Below are positions 1-7,807 of a stretch of DNA of 57,624 nucleotides, piece by piece. Each line of letters opens with the position of its first letter. Positions within the stretch are counted from its first letter, which is position 1. The notes under the pieces were generated by a model. That model had not been told where the DNA came from. It worked only from the letters and a program-made list of their open reading frames with translations, and ran no database searches. The position numbers and the translations under genes are program-made. The stretch is from JBCBTJ01 sp039818665 (GTDB lineage: Bacteria > Pseudomonadota > Alphaproteobacteria > Caulobacterales > Hyphomonadaceae): the NCBI GenBank assembly GCA_039818665.1, contig JBCBTJ010000015.1:1-57624 (forward strand), given 5' to 3'.

Positions 1-191
1 GCTCAAGGCTCTCCTCATAGGCCGTCCGCGCCGCGGCGAGATCGCCCGCCTGAGCCGACACATCCCCGAGCCTCTCCAGCGACACGCTCACATCCCGGCG
101 CGCCGCAGCGCTCTCAGGATTGGACGCCGACAGCGCGCGGGCAAGCTCAAGGCTCTCCTCATAGGCCGTCCGCGCCGCGGCGAGGTCGCCC
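1..191 (-). repeat. Near-identical tandem TPR-coding repeats, 144-bp period
   Basis: Bases 1-47 and 145-191 match at 46 of 47 positions (the difference is at 41/185), exactly 144 bp or 48 codons apart. Both encode the helix pair GDLAAARTAYEESLEL of the TPR array. The array continues beyond the left edge. Such DNA-level identity points to recent repeat duplication or conversion within the gene. Confidence 0.85.
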
Positions 192-1267
192 AGAATCAGC
201 TGCGCGTCGCCAAGATCGTTGAGCGCGACAGATCGGTCGCGCTCAGAATCCGCTGCGGCCTGCGCCTGTTCAGCAGCGGCAAGCGCCGCTGCAGCGTCGC
301 CAGCCTGCCGTTGCTCCAAGCGTCTAAGATGGACCCAAGTCCAAAAATCGCTCGGGTCCATACGAGCGGCTTCGCGATAGGCTTCAAGGGCGCGCTGGGG
401 GTCGGAGCCGCGGTAGAGCGCGGCGGCCTCGCGCCAACTCTCCGCCGCCGCGCCGGCGGCTTCGTCGACCGCGCCGGTCTGCGCTTCCGCCACCGCCGCA
501 ATACCGTCGGCGGCGTCTTGAACCCGGCCTTCGCCGAGCGCTTCGCGCGCGGCCGCCTTGCGCGCGTCGCCGGAGCGCAGGATCGACTCCACCGCCCGGG
601 CGATGGCGTCCTCGGCTTCCGGCGCCAGCGACTGGCCCTGAGCCGCCGCGGCTTCGCGCTCCTGGGCAAGGGTTTCGGCGACGATGCGGGCGATGGCCTC
701 GTCCGACAAGCGCTCGTCTAGCGCCCGCTCCACGCTTTCCTGTGTCGCCGCCGGCGGATCGAAGAGGGAGACGATCCCCGCAAAATTCGCAACGCCCGCC
801 GCCGCGAGCCCGAGCGCGCCGAGCACGCCGCCCGCCGTCAAGACGCGCCGCCGCCAGGGCACGGGCCGGGCGACGCGGCCCTCGGCCATCGCCCGGGCGG
901 CTTCCGCGAGCTTAAGGATGCGCGGATCGTCGGCGAGACCGCCCCAAGCGCTCAGATCTTCCGTGTGCAGCCGGTCGAAGGGTTTGGGGATGACCGCCCC
1001 GTCGAGGCGCGCCGGGATCAGCCGGCCGCGCTGGCGGGCGTCGTCGGCCTCGGACTGGACCCATTGGGAGGCGGCCGCCGCCGCGCTCCAGCACACGATC
1101 ACCGCGTCGGCTTTGGCGAGCGCGCCCTCGATCTTCTCGCGATAATCGTCGCCCGGCATCAGGGCGTGGTCCCACCAGACCGAGAGGCCCTGCGCCTCCA
1201 GCGCCTGGGCGAGCCGCCCGACCCGTTCACGGTCCGCGCTCGAATAAGAGATGAAGACCTGCGCCAC
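1..1267 (-). CDS. TIR domain / transmembrane / TPR-repeat protein (partial, 3' end outside window)
   Basis: The reading frame runs leftward off the window, so the C-terminus is missing; about 422 residues are visible. Start is GTG at 1267-1265, preceded by a GGGGAG ribosome binding site. Residues 3-125 form a TIR domain: FISYSSADRE opening, SVWWDHALMPGDDY, and a WVQSE segment whose E73 lies where the catalytic Glu of NAD-cleaving TIR domains lies. A basic PWRRR stretch (137-141) precedes one hydrophobic helix (about 144-165), so the TIR domain should face the cytoplasm and the rest the periplasm. After an Ala/Glu-rich segment come TPR-like repeats with a 48-residue period. Bacterial TIR proteins can be NADases in defence or signalling scaffolds; which applies here is not shown. 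No partner gene is visible on the left. Confidence 0.85.
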   Translation of the reverse strand, partial: MAQVFISYSSADRERVGRLAQALEAQGLSVWWDHALMPGDDYREKIEGALAKADAVIVCWSAAAAASQWVQSEADDARQRGRLIPARLDGAVIPKPFDRLHTEDLSAWGGLADDPRILKLAEAARAMAEGRVARPVPWRRRVLTAGGVLGALGLAAAGVANFAGIVSLFDPPAATQESVERALDERLSDEAIARIVAETLAQEREAAAAQGQSLAPEAEDAIARAVESILRSGDARKAAAREALGEGRVQDAADGIAAVAEAQTGAVDEAAGAAAESWREAAALYRGSDPQRALEAYREAARMDPSDFWTWVHLRRLEQRQAGDAAAALAAAEQAQAAADSERDRSVALNDLGDAQLILGDLAAARTAYEESLELARALSASNPESAAARRDVSVSLERLGDVSAQAGDLAAARTAYEESLE

Positions 1268-1314
1268 GCCAAACTCCCCGCTCGGCGATCACGCTACCTC
1301 AGGTCGCCCCGGCC

Positions 1315-2082
1315 CTAAACCCCGTCGCCGAAGGCGCGGGCGCGCCAGCCGGTGCGGCGGAAGGGGGTCCAGGCGCCTTCGGGCTGGGCGAGGCGGTCGG
1401 CGACGGCGACCAAAGCGAGCGGGTTGACCGGCAGGCCGAGATGGGTGGCTTCGACCTCGACGCTTTCGGCCTCCGGGCCCGGCTTCTGATAGGCGCTGCG
1501 CCAGGCGACGACGCCGTCGGTCTTGGAGAAAATCGCCGTTGTGGGCACGGGCGGCGCCTCGCGCAGAGCGGCGCGGACCTCCGGGTCGTGGAGGGCGAGG
1601 CCCATGCCGGCGTTCTCCCGCTCGAACCAAGCGCCGATTGCGGCCTCGCGCGGGTCGCCGGAGAGCGGCGCGCCGAGGGTGATCACGCAGCGCACATGGT
1701 CCGGCCGGCGCTTGGCGGCTTCGCGGGCGAAGAGGCCGCCGAGGCTGCAGCCGATGAGGGAGACTTTGCGTCCGGAGATCTCGTAGGCGCGCTCGACCAG
1801 GTCGAGCACTTCGGCCTCGCGCCGCACGCTGGCGCGGACGTTCCGGCCAAGCCGCCAGCCGAGCGCCTCATAGCCGAGATCGCGGAGAACAGAGCGCATG
1901 GGACGGGTGGACTCGTCGCCCGCCATGAAGCCGGGCAGCACGAGCACGGCGTGGCCGTCGCCCTTTGGCAGCTGGCGCAAACGGCCGCGGAGCAAGCGGA
2001 AGGCGCCATGCTCGACCAGGGCGCGCCCCTCGGCGAGGCGGTGGAAGAGCGAGGGCGGTTTGGCGCTTGCGGCGCGGGCCAT
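1315..2082 (-). CDS. Alpha/beta-hydrolase (lipase/esterase-like), 255 aa
   Basis: This is a soluble alpha/beta-hydrolase with VLVLPGFMAGD as oxyanion-side strand and loop, the nucleophile elbow GCSLGG (S113), a probable acid D189 in SKTDGVV and a probable base H214 in ATHLGLPVN. The triad order and spacing fit lipase/esterase or PGAP1-like hydrolases. The start at 2082 is chosen because CAGGAG lies about 7 bases upstream; an ATG at 2157 would add 25 residues but has no ribosome binding site. There is no signal peptide. It lies 47 bp upstream of the TIR-TPR gene on the same strand, so the two may be co-transcribed. Substrate unknown. Confidence 0.75.
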   Translation of the reverse strand: MARAASAKPPSLFHRLAEGRALVEHGAFRLLRGRLRQLPKGDGHAVLVLPGFMAGDESTRPMRSVLRDLGYEALGWRLGRNVRASVRREAEVLDLVERAYEISGRKVSLIGCSLGGLFAREAAKRRPDHVRCVITLGAPLSGDPREAAIGAWFERENAGMGLALHDPEVRAALREAPPVPTTAIFSKTDGVVAWRSAYQKPGPEAESVEVEATHLGLPVNPLALVAVADRLAQPEGAWTPFRRTGWRARAFGDGV

Positions 2083-2229
2083 GTGGGCTCCTGGAGCGGG
2101 CTGGGATCGGGACTCTAAATCAGGGCGCATCGGCACTCTAATCTTTACTTTGATCATCTGACGACGAACCGGAGACTTTCAAGACGCCTCGCCTGGACGC
2201 GCGCCGCGCAGGGCCCCATATGTTCCCGC

Positions 2230-4422
2230 ATGGCGAAGGGATTTTCAGAAGCGCCGCAGCCCGCCCTCGCCGGCGCGGCGATCGACGCCGTGGGGGGGCT
2301 GCCCTCGTCCGAATGGACGCCGCATCGGCCGGACCGCAACTGGGTGAAGCTGGAGGGCGGCCGGCGGTTCAAGGTGCATAGCGAGTACGACCCGGCGGGC
2401 GACCAACCAACGGCGATCGAGGAGCTCGTCGAGGGCGTCCAGGGCGGCGAGCGGGACCAGGTGCTGCTCGGCGCGACGGGGACGGGCAAGACCTTCACCA
2501 TGGCGAAGGTGATCGAGGCGGTGCAACGGCCGGCCCTGGTGCTCGCGCCGAACAAGACGCTGGCGGCCCAGCTCTACGGCGAGTTTAAGAGCTTTTTCCC
2601 CGAAAATTCAGTGGAGTACTTCGTCTCCTACTACGACTACTACCAGCCGGAAGCCTATGTGCCGCGCTCGGACCTCTATATCGAGAAAGAGAGCAGCATC
2701 AACGAAGCGATCGACCGTATGCGCCACTCGGCGACGCGGGCGATTTTGGAGCGGGACGATGTGATCATCGTGGCGTCCGTCTCGTGCATTTACGGCATCG
2801 GCTCGGTCGAGACCTACACGGCGATGACCTTCACCCTGGAGGCCGGCGACCGGGTGGACCCGCGCGAGGTCGCCAAACGACTGGTCGACCTGCAATATAC
2901 GCGCAACGATGCGGGCTTCGGGCGGGGCACGTTCCGGCTGAAAGGCGACGTTCTGGACATCTTCCCCGCCCACTATGAAGACCGCGCCTGGAAGCTCTCA
3001 TTTTTTGGCGATGAGCTTGAATCTATTAGGGAATTTGACCCTCTTACCGGCAAAACCATCACCGATCTGCCGGCCATCAAGCTCTATGCGAACTCGCACT
3101 ATGTGACGCCGCGGCCGACGCTGAACCAGGCGATTGAGAGCATTAAGGACGAGCTGCGGGTCACGCTCGAAAAGTTCCGCCAGCAGGGCAAGCTGCTCGA
3201 GGCGCAGCGGCTGGAGCAGCGCTGCCAGTTCGATCTGGAAATGCTGGCGGCGACCGGCAGCTGCAACGGGATCGAGAATTATTCGCGCTATCTGACTGGC
3301 CGGAAAGCGGGTGAGCCCCCGCCCACTATGTTCGAGTACATCCCTGATAATGCTCTGGTTTTTGTAGACGAAAGCCACCAAACCGTGCCCCAGCTGGGGG
3401 CCATGTTCCGGGGCGACTATAATCGCAAATACACCCTTTCAGAGTACGGCTTCCGCCTGCCCTCCTGCCTCGACAATCGCCCGCTGCGCTTTGAGGAATG
3501 GGGCGCCATGCGGCCGCAGACGATCCACGTTTCAGCCACGCCCGGGCCCTGGGAGCTGGAGCAGACGGGCGGCGTCTTCGTCGAACAAGTGATCCGCCCC
3601 ACCGGCCTGATCGACCCGCCTGTCGAGGTCCGCCCGGTCTCGAAGGACGGCGCCAATCAAGTCGACGATGTGATGGCGGAAGTGAAAGCCGTCGCCGAGA
3701 AAGGCTTCCGCTCCCTCATCACCACTTTGACCAAAAAGATGGCCGAAGACTTGACCGAGTACTTGGCCGAGCATGGCGTCAAAGTGCGCTATATGCACTC
3801 CGACATCGACACCGTGGAACGCATCGAAATCATCCGCGATTTGCGCCTCGGCGCCTTCGACGTGCTGGTGGGCATCAACCTGCTGCGCGAGGGCCTCGAC
3901 ATCCCCGAATGCGGCTTTGTCGGCATTCTCGACGCCGACAAGGAGGGGTTCCTGCGCTCAGAGACCAGCCTCGTCCAAACCATCGGCCGCGCCGCCCGCA
4001 ACGCCGAGGCCCGCGTCGTGCTCTACGCCGACCGCGTGACCGGCTCGATGCAGCGCGCCATGGACGAGACGGCCCGCCGGCGCGAGAAACAGGTCGCCCA
4101 CAATGAGGCCCACGGGATCACGCCGACCACGATCAAACGCGCCGTCGCCGACATTCTCGCCGATCTCGGCGAAAAACCCCGCTCCACGGCCGAAACCGGC
4201 GCCGGCACGCTGAAAGGCGGCAAATCCCGCCGCGGCCGCGGCAAGGGCGTCAGCGAAGCCCCCGCCCTTCCCCTCGCCGGCGAAAAAGGCCACAATCTAC
4301 AGTCGGTCATCGCCGACCTGGAAAAACAGATGCGCGAAGCCGCGGCGAATTTGGAGTTCGAAGAGGCGGCGAAGCTGCGGGACGAAGTGAAACGGCTGCG
4401 GGAGGGGGAGTTGGGGATTTGA
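2230..4422 (+). CDS. uvrB: Excinuclease ABC subunit UvrB
   Basis: This is the damage-verification helicase of nucleotide excision repair; with UvrA and UvrC it opens DNA at bulky lesions. The 730 residues show Walker A GATGTGKT (81-88), the beta-hairpin region with YYDYYQPEAYVP, DEExx-type box DESHQTVPQL, helicase motif INLLREGLD, QTIGRAARN near motif VI, and a C-terminal UVR motif (FEEAAKLRDEVKRLRE). It is somewhat longer than many UvrB proteins because of an N-terminal extension of about 35 residues and a basic linker before the UVR motif. No clear Shine-Dalgarno precedes ATG 2230, and no alphaproteobacterial LexA box (GTTC-N7-GTTC) was found in the 147 bp upstream. Confidence 0.98.
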   Translation: MAKGFSEAPQPALAGAAIDAVGGLPSSEWTPHRPDRNWVKLEGGRRFKVHSEYDPAGDQPTAIEELVEGVQGGERDQVLLGATGTGKTFTMAKVIEAVQRPALVLAPNKTLAAQLYGEFKSFFPENSVEYFVSYYDYYQPEAYVPRSDLYIEKESSINEAIDRMRHSATRAILERDDVIIVASVSCIYGIGSVETYTAMTFTLEAGDRVDPREVAKRLVDLQYTRNDAGFGRGTFRLKGDVLDIFPAHYEDRAWKLSFFGDELESIREFDPLTGKTITDLPAIKLYANSHYVTPRPTLNQAIESIKDELRVTLEKFRQQGKLLEAQRLEQRCQFDLEMLAATGSCNGIENYSRYLTGRKAGEPPPTMFEYIPDNALVFVDESHQTVPQLGAMFRGDYNRKYTLSEYGFRLPSCLDNRPLRFEEWGAMRPQTIHVSATPGPWELEQTGGVFVEQVIRPTGLIDPPVEVRPVSKDGANQVDDVMAEVKAVAEKGFRSLITTLTKKMAEDLTEYLAEHGVKVRYMHSDIDTVERIEIIRDLRLGAFDVLVGINLLREGLDIPECGFVGILDADKEGFLRSETSLVQTIGRAARNAEARVVLYADRVTGSMQRAMDETARRREKQVAHNEAHGITPTTIKRAVADILADLGEKPRSTAETGAGTLKGGKSRRGRGKGVSEAPALPLAGEKGHNLQSVIADLEKQMREAAANLEFEEAAKLRDEVKRLREGELGI

Positions 4423-4491
4423 GCGGGCGTTCGAGTTTCGAGCACCATCCGCGCAGCACGAGATATTCAGCGACAAGAAACCTTCAAAAAT

Positions 4492-5703
4492 TCACTTGTC
4501 TACCGATTGCTCTTCTTCCAGTGCAGAAAATAATTGATCAACGTTTAGGGTTTCTGGATTATCAACAGTAAAGAACCTTGGGGTCAGCATCGCTCGAATT
4601 CTGTCTCTAGTATGCTGCGGCAGTGTCGATAAGTATGGGCCCAATGCGGCCATGTGAAGCTGATTGCGTTTCGCGGCATCATACGCCTTCTTCTGACGCC
4701 TCGCTTGCGCAGCCGCGTAACCTGCGGGCAGCAACAATACACCTGTCAAAGGCAGTCTCGATAGAATTTGGACCCAGTCGATTGATGAAAAACCGCTGAG
4801 AAAGTAGCTAATTATTGAAGGTCCAACAAGCACCGCGATTGCAATTACCATGGATACAAATGCTACGACATCCCAAAATTTTGCTGCCTTGCCAGCCTGA
4901 TCCGCATTTTCTTTATAGCCACCGATCTGAGCATCTCGACCAACGAGGCCATAGAGCTTTAAGATTTCAGAATGCTTTTCATTGATGTCATCGATTGTTT
5001 CATCTGCCTTTTGGAGTCGGTCATCAATAATAGACAGAAGTTTATTTGATTCTGTGACGTAAAATATTTGCGTCTGCTCGCGCACCTCTTCGGTCGCCGA
5101 GGCAATTGACTCATTAAACTTTTCCAAAGCGCTGTTAAAAGAAGCGGATCGGCTATTTTGGGATTCTCGGAACTGATCTTCGAAATTTGTCAAAGAAGAT
5201 TGTATTCGCTCCTTTTCTGAATCTAAAAGGGAATTTATCTCATTCGCTCTCTCATCAACAGCATTAAGTTCTTTTCTTATGCTTGATATTTGCGAATCTG
5301 TCTCGTCGAAAATTTCAGTGTTTTTAGCGCTCAAATCCGAAAACAGTCGCTTGCTGTCCTGCTCGTTATCAATATTGTAAGGTCTGGGGAAATGCCCAAT
5401 AGAAATACCAATCAAATTTATCGCTTTTTGCAGATGCGCAATATTTCCATTTTCTTTGTACGAATTCAACTGAGAGATAAGGTTGTTTATTGAGGCATCA
5501 CTCTCCGAAAGCGAGACAGGCGGTATCATCCCTGGTTCTGAGTTTTCAATATTTGACACGAGCAAATCAAAGAGCATTTGCATCCGCTCTAACGTTGCGT
5601 ATGACTCGCTGTCAGTAGGCTTAAGTGCCTTAATTGTTGCTTTGGCTTCTTCCAGCGCAGCAAACAGCCTATGATCTTGAACTTCTTGTAGCGTATTGCT
5701 CAT
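4492..5703 (-). CDS. AT-rich membrane-anchored coiled-coil protein of unknown function
   Basis: I do not recognise a named family. From ATG 5703 the protein has 403 residues: a helical N-terminus, a long coiled-coil-prone region rich in E, K, S and N (about 120-260), two transmembrane helices (about 277-301 and 315-333), then a basic ARRQKKAYDAAKR segment and a short cytoplasmic tail with LPQHTRDRIRAML. An in-frame TTG at 5712 would add three residues; no convincing ribosome binding site decides between them. Base composition is strikingly AT-rich beside its neighbours and codon use differs (AAA, GAA, ATT, TTT common), which indicates recent acquisition. It sits alone between uvrB and the RAYT/REP element. 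A defence or envelope-sensing role is possible but unsupported by any motif. Confidence 0.75.
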   Translation of the reverse strand: MSNTLQEVQDHRLFAALEEAKATIKALKPTDSESYATLERMQMLFDLLVSNIENSEPGMIPPVSLSESDASINNLISQLNSYKENGNIAHLQKAINLIGISIGHFPRPYNIDNEQDSKRLFSDLSAKNTEIFDETDSQISSIRKELNAVDERANEINSLLDSEKERIQSSLTNFEDQFRESQNSRSASFNSALEKFNESIASATEEVREQTQIFYVTESNKLLSIIDDRLQKADETIDDINEKHSEILKLYGLVGRDAQIGGYKENADQAGKAAKFWDVVAFVSMVIAIAVLVGPSIISYFLSGFSSIDWVQILSRLPLTGVLLLPAGYAAAQARRQKKAYDAAKRNQLHMAALGPYLSTLPQHTRDRIRAMLTPRFFTVDNPETLNVDQLFSALEEEQSVDK

Positions 5704-6021
5704 GGTCCACAACTTTTAGCTGCGAAAGCTTACGCTGATTCATTTGATCATCAACGACCACTTAATAACGTACAACCTTAAGGCCGGCCTTGGCCCGCCG
5801 CTTAGGAACATCGCCGCCGAAAAATCGACGCCCGCCGAGGGTCGTTTTGGCGGCCCACGGCCCGCCCCATCGACACCCAAATTCGCGCTCTATGTGCACA
5901 GTTCACATCCGGGCGACGGGGGCCCGTGGGTGTTGGGCGATGAGTCCCGGTGCCGCGGCGTATCGGCGCCTCTCAAGTCATCGCGGGGCGTTTTATTTGG
6001 AGGGTGGGGATAGGTTTGGGG
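5704..6021. other. Intergenic region with a degenerate REP half-site
   Basis: No gene is supported here. Bases 5781-5801 (AGGCCGGCCTTGGCCCGCCGC) resemble half of the REP palindromes that flank the RAYT gene nearby, so this looks like a decayed or solitary REP copy. The composition switches from AT-rich to GC-rich at about 5780, which marks the edge of the AT-rich patch. Short open frames here have no ribosome binding sites or recognisable product. Confidence 0.5.
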
Positions 6022-6558
6022 TTATCCCCCATCGTCGGGCGGGCCTTGGCCCGCCGTTTTGTTGGCCGTGATCACTTGAAAATGGCGGGCCGAGGCCCGC
6101 CCTACGGTGCGGCGGAGGAGCGTGGAGTGAGGCCAGGCTTCCGGATCGTCGACGTAACCGTGCTTCACCGGGTTCCAATGAATGTAATCGACATGGGCGG
6201 CGAGGTCGCGGTGGTGGCGGATCGCATGCTCCCAAAAGCGGCTTTGCCAGACGCCCCGCGCGCCTTTGCGACCGGTTGATTTGGCATCGTCCGGCAAGCA
6301 GCGGGTGAAGCTCGATTTCAAATGGCTGATGCGCGCGGCGAAATCGTCGTCGTCCTCCGGCAAGGCGATCAGAACGTGGAGGTGATCGGGCAGGACAACG
6401 GCCGCGACGGTGTCGAACGGGCGGGCGCGGCGCGCATCTCGCCAGGCCGCGCGCAAGGCGTCGATCTCGCGGACGAGGAGGTCGCTCGCACGGTCTTTGA
6501 GGGTGATCGTGAAGAAATAGGTCCCGCCCGGGACATAGCGGCGGCGATAATTCGGCAT
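6022..6558 (-). mobile_element. REP-associated tyrosine transposase (RAYT, IS200/Y1 superfamily), 178 aa
   Basis: RAYTs are single-copy Y1 transposases that act on REP palindromes. The protein begins MPNYRRRYVPGGTYFFT, has the metal-binding HxH pair in VLPDHLHVLI (H59, H61), the WQSRFWEHAIR segment and the nucleophile Tyr in AHVDYIHWNP (Y125), followed by VKHGYV. All are hallmarks of RAYT/Y1_Tnp. ATG 6558 is chosen because homology starts there; an upstream extension would be encoded by REP sequence. The last 30 or so residues (after TLLRR) are translated from the downstream REP palindrome, so the frame ends only at TAA 6022-6024. REP pairs flank it on both sides. It appears intact. Confidence 0.9.
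6036..6107. repeat. REP palindrome pair (BIME-like), copy 1, downstream of RAYT
   Basis: The copy has two inverted REP units. The left unit GGCGGGCCTTGGCCCGCC (about 6038-6055) and right unit GGCGGGCCGAGGCCCGCC (6084-6101) are separated by a spacer containing GTTGGCCGTGATCA, and the right unit ends in CTACGG. Each unit is nearly self-complementary and the pair together forms a larger inverted repeat. It overlaps the 3' end of the RAYT coding sequence. Confidence 0.85.
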
Positions 6559-6589
6559 GGGGGAATTAAACCATAGATAGACGTGCTGT

Positions 6590-6666
6590 CGTAGGGCGGG
6601 CCTTGGCCCGCCTTTTTTGTTGGCCGTGATCATCCGAACACGGCGGGCCGAGGCCCGCCCTACGGG
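6590..6666. repeat. REP palindrome pair (BIME-like), copy 2, upstream of RAYT
   Basis: This copy starts CGTAGGGCGGGCCTTGGCCC and ends with GGCCCGCCCTACGGG. Its outer 22 bases are complementary at 21 of 22 positions, and it has the same GTTGGCCGTGATCA spacer as copy 1. It lies about 30 bp upstream of the RAYT start. Two copies in the same orientation about 555 bp apart bracket the transposase, the arrangement expected for a RAYT acting on its own REP elements. Confidence 0.88.
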
Positions 6667-6762
6667 TTGTCTTTGTTCGCGGTTGTTGCGCGTTGCCGCG
6701 GGCGGCGCGCGCGCGGGGCGATCTATCCGACCCCCTGCCCGGCCGGGCTAGGCTCCCGGCCC

Positions 6763-7341
6763 ATGAAGTTCGACGTTCATCAGCTCGACGCCGAGATGCT
6801 GCGGGATTTGGTTTGGGCTGAGGCGCGGCGGCGGTATTTGGCGGGCGAGGCCGGGACGGCGGTGTGCGCGGATATGGGGCTCAGCGTCGCCACGTTTCGC
6901 GCGCGGGCGCGCCGCGACGGCTGGCGGCTGTGCGACCGGCTGACGGCGGACGAAGCGCGCGGGCGGCAGGGCTGGCGCGCCTCGGCCATGCGGGAGACCT
7001 CGTTAAGCTTGGACCAGACCGCCGGCGCGGCGCCGGAGACGGCCGAGCCGCTGACCGAGGCCGAGGCCAAAGCGCTGGAGGCCGAGGCGGCGGCCTTCTC
7101 GCGCAAGGCGGCGAAACTGGTGCGCGCCGGGCGGCTGGAAGCGGGCGAAGCAGCGCTGCGCGAGGCCGAACGGCGCCGGCGGATCGTGCGAAGGCTGCAG
7201 GCCTGGGCGGAGCTCGACGCGGACCGGCGGCTGCGCGTGGAGGAGATGAGCGACGGCGCGCTGGCGGCCTATTTGCGGGGCGAAGTGTTGGGCGTGGCGG
7301 GCGCGGGCGGCTCAGTCGAGGGCGGCGCGGAGGAGGTTTAG
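6763..7341 (+). CDS. Hypothetical protein with helix-turn-helix-like N-terminus, 192 aa
   Basis: I do not recognise a named family. From ATG 6763 the first 50 residues contain RRRYLAGEAGTAVCADMG-LSVATFRARARRDGW, which reads like a helix-turn-helix of the kind found in terminase-small-subunit-like and transposase-like DNA-binding proteins. The rest is Ala/Glu/Arg-rich helix and ends with a low-complexity GAGGSVEGGAEEV tail. An in-frame start at 6667 exists, but the extra 32 residues would begin inside the REP element and look random. Its 3' end overlaps the 3' end of the convergent cinA-type gene by 30 bp (7312-7341). It may be a chromosomal regulator rather than a phage remnant, since no other phage genes are present. 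Confidence 0.6.
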   Translation: MKFDVHQLDAEMLRDLVWAEARRRYLAGEAGTAVCADMGLSVATFRARARRDGWRLCDRLTADEARGRQGWRASAMRETSLSLDQTAGAAPETAEPLTEAEAKALEAEAAAFSRKAAKLVRAGRLEAGEAALREAERRRRIVRRLQAWAELDADRRLRVEEMSDGALAAYLRGEVLGVAGAGGSVEGGAEEV

Positions 7342-7797
7342 CGCCTCGGCGGCGAAGCGGCGCATGTTTTCGGCGCGGTCTGTGAGGCCGGTTTCGAGCG
7401 TGCGCGCGGTCTGCAGGCCGCCGGGGCCGGAAAGGCCGACGCAGGTGTGGCCCGCCGCGTCGCCATAGCCATTGCCCGTGGGGCCGGCCGCGCCGGTCTC
7501 GGACAGCCCCCAATCGGCGTCGAGCTTTCCGGCGATGGTGCGGGCGAGGAGCTGGGCGTAGGGCTCGGTGGAGGAGCGCATGCCCTCGATGTCGGCCCGG
7601 CTGAGGCCCATCAAGCCGCGAAAAGCTTGGCCGGTATAGATGACCCCGCCGCCGCGATACCAAGCCGAGGCCCCTGGCGCGGCGAGCAGCGCGGCGGAGA
7701 CCAGCCCGCCGGAGGAGGATTCCGCGATGGCGACCGTCTGGCCGCGGGCTTTCAACAGCGCGCCGATCTCGGCGCCGAGGGGGAGCAGCGTGTCCAT
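7312..7797 (-). CDS. pncC: CinA-type nicotinamide-nucleotide amidohydrolase (PncC)
   Basis: This stand-alone CinA C-terminal domain deamidates nicotinamide mononucleotide to nicotinate mononucleotide in pyridine-nucleotide salvage. The 161 residues carry AIAESSSGG (nucleophile Ser region), YRGGGVIYTGQAF, and SETGAAGPTGNGYGD, which match the family in order and spacing, and the length is typical. ATG 7797 lies 11 bp after the ROK kinase stop, so both probably belong to one leftward transcript. The 3' end runs 30 bp into the convergent upstream gene. Confidence 0.9.
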   Translation of the reverse strand: MDTLLPLGAEIGALLKARGQTVAIAESSSGGLVSAALLAAPGASAWYRGGGVIYTGQAFRGLMGLSRADIEGMRSSTEPYAQLLARTIAGKLDADWGLSETGAAGPTGNGYGDAAGHTCVGLSGPGGLQTARTLETGLTDRAENMRRFAAEALNLLRAALD

Positions 7798-7807
7798 GGC
7801 GCCTGGT

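Noticed and set aside
1..191. Possible CRISPR or other repeat array at the left edge
   Set aside because: The 144-bp period is an exact multiple of three and encodes TPR helices; there are no unique spacers of even length.
2083..2229. LexA box upstream of uvrB
   Set aside because: Searched for GTTC-N7-GTTC and its complement; only single half-site-like GAAC was seen.
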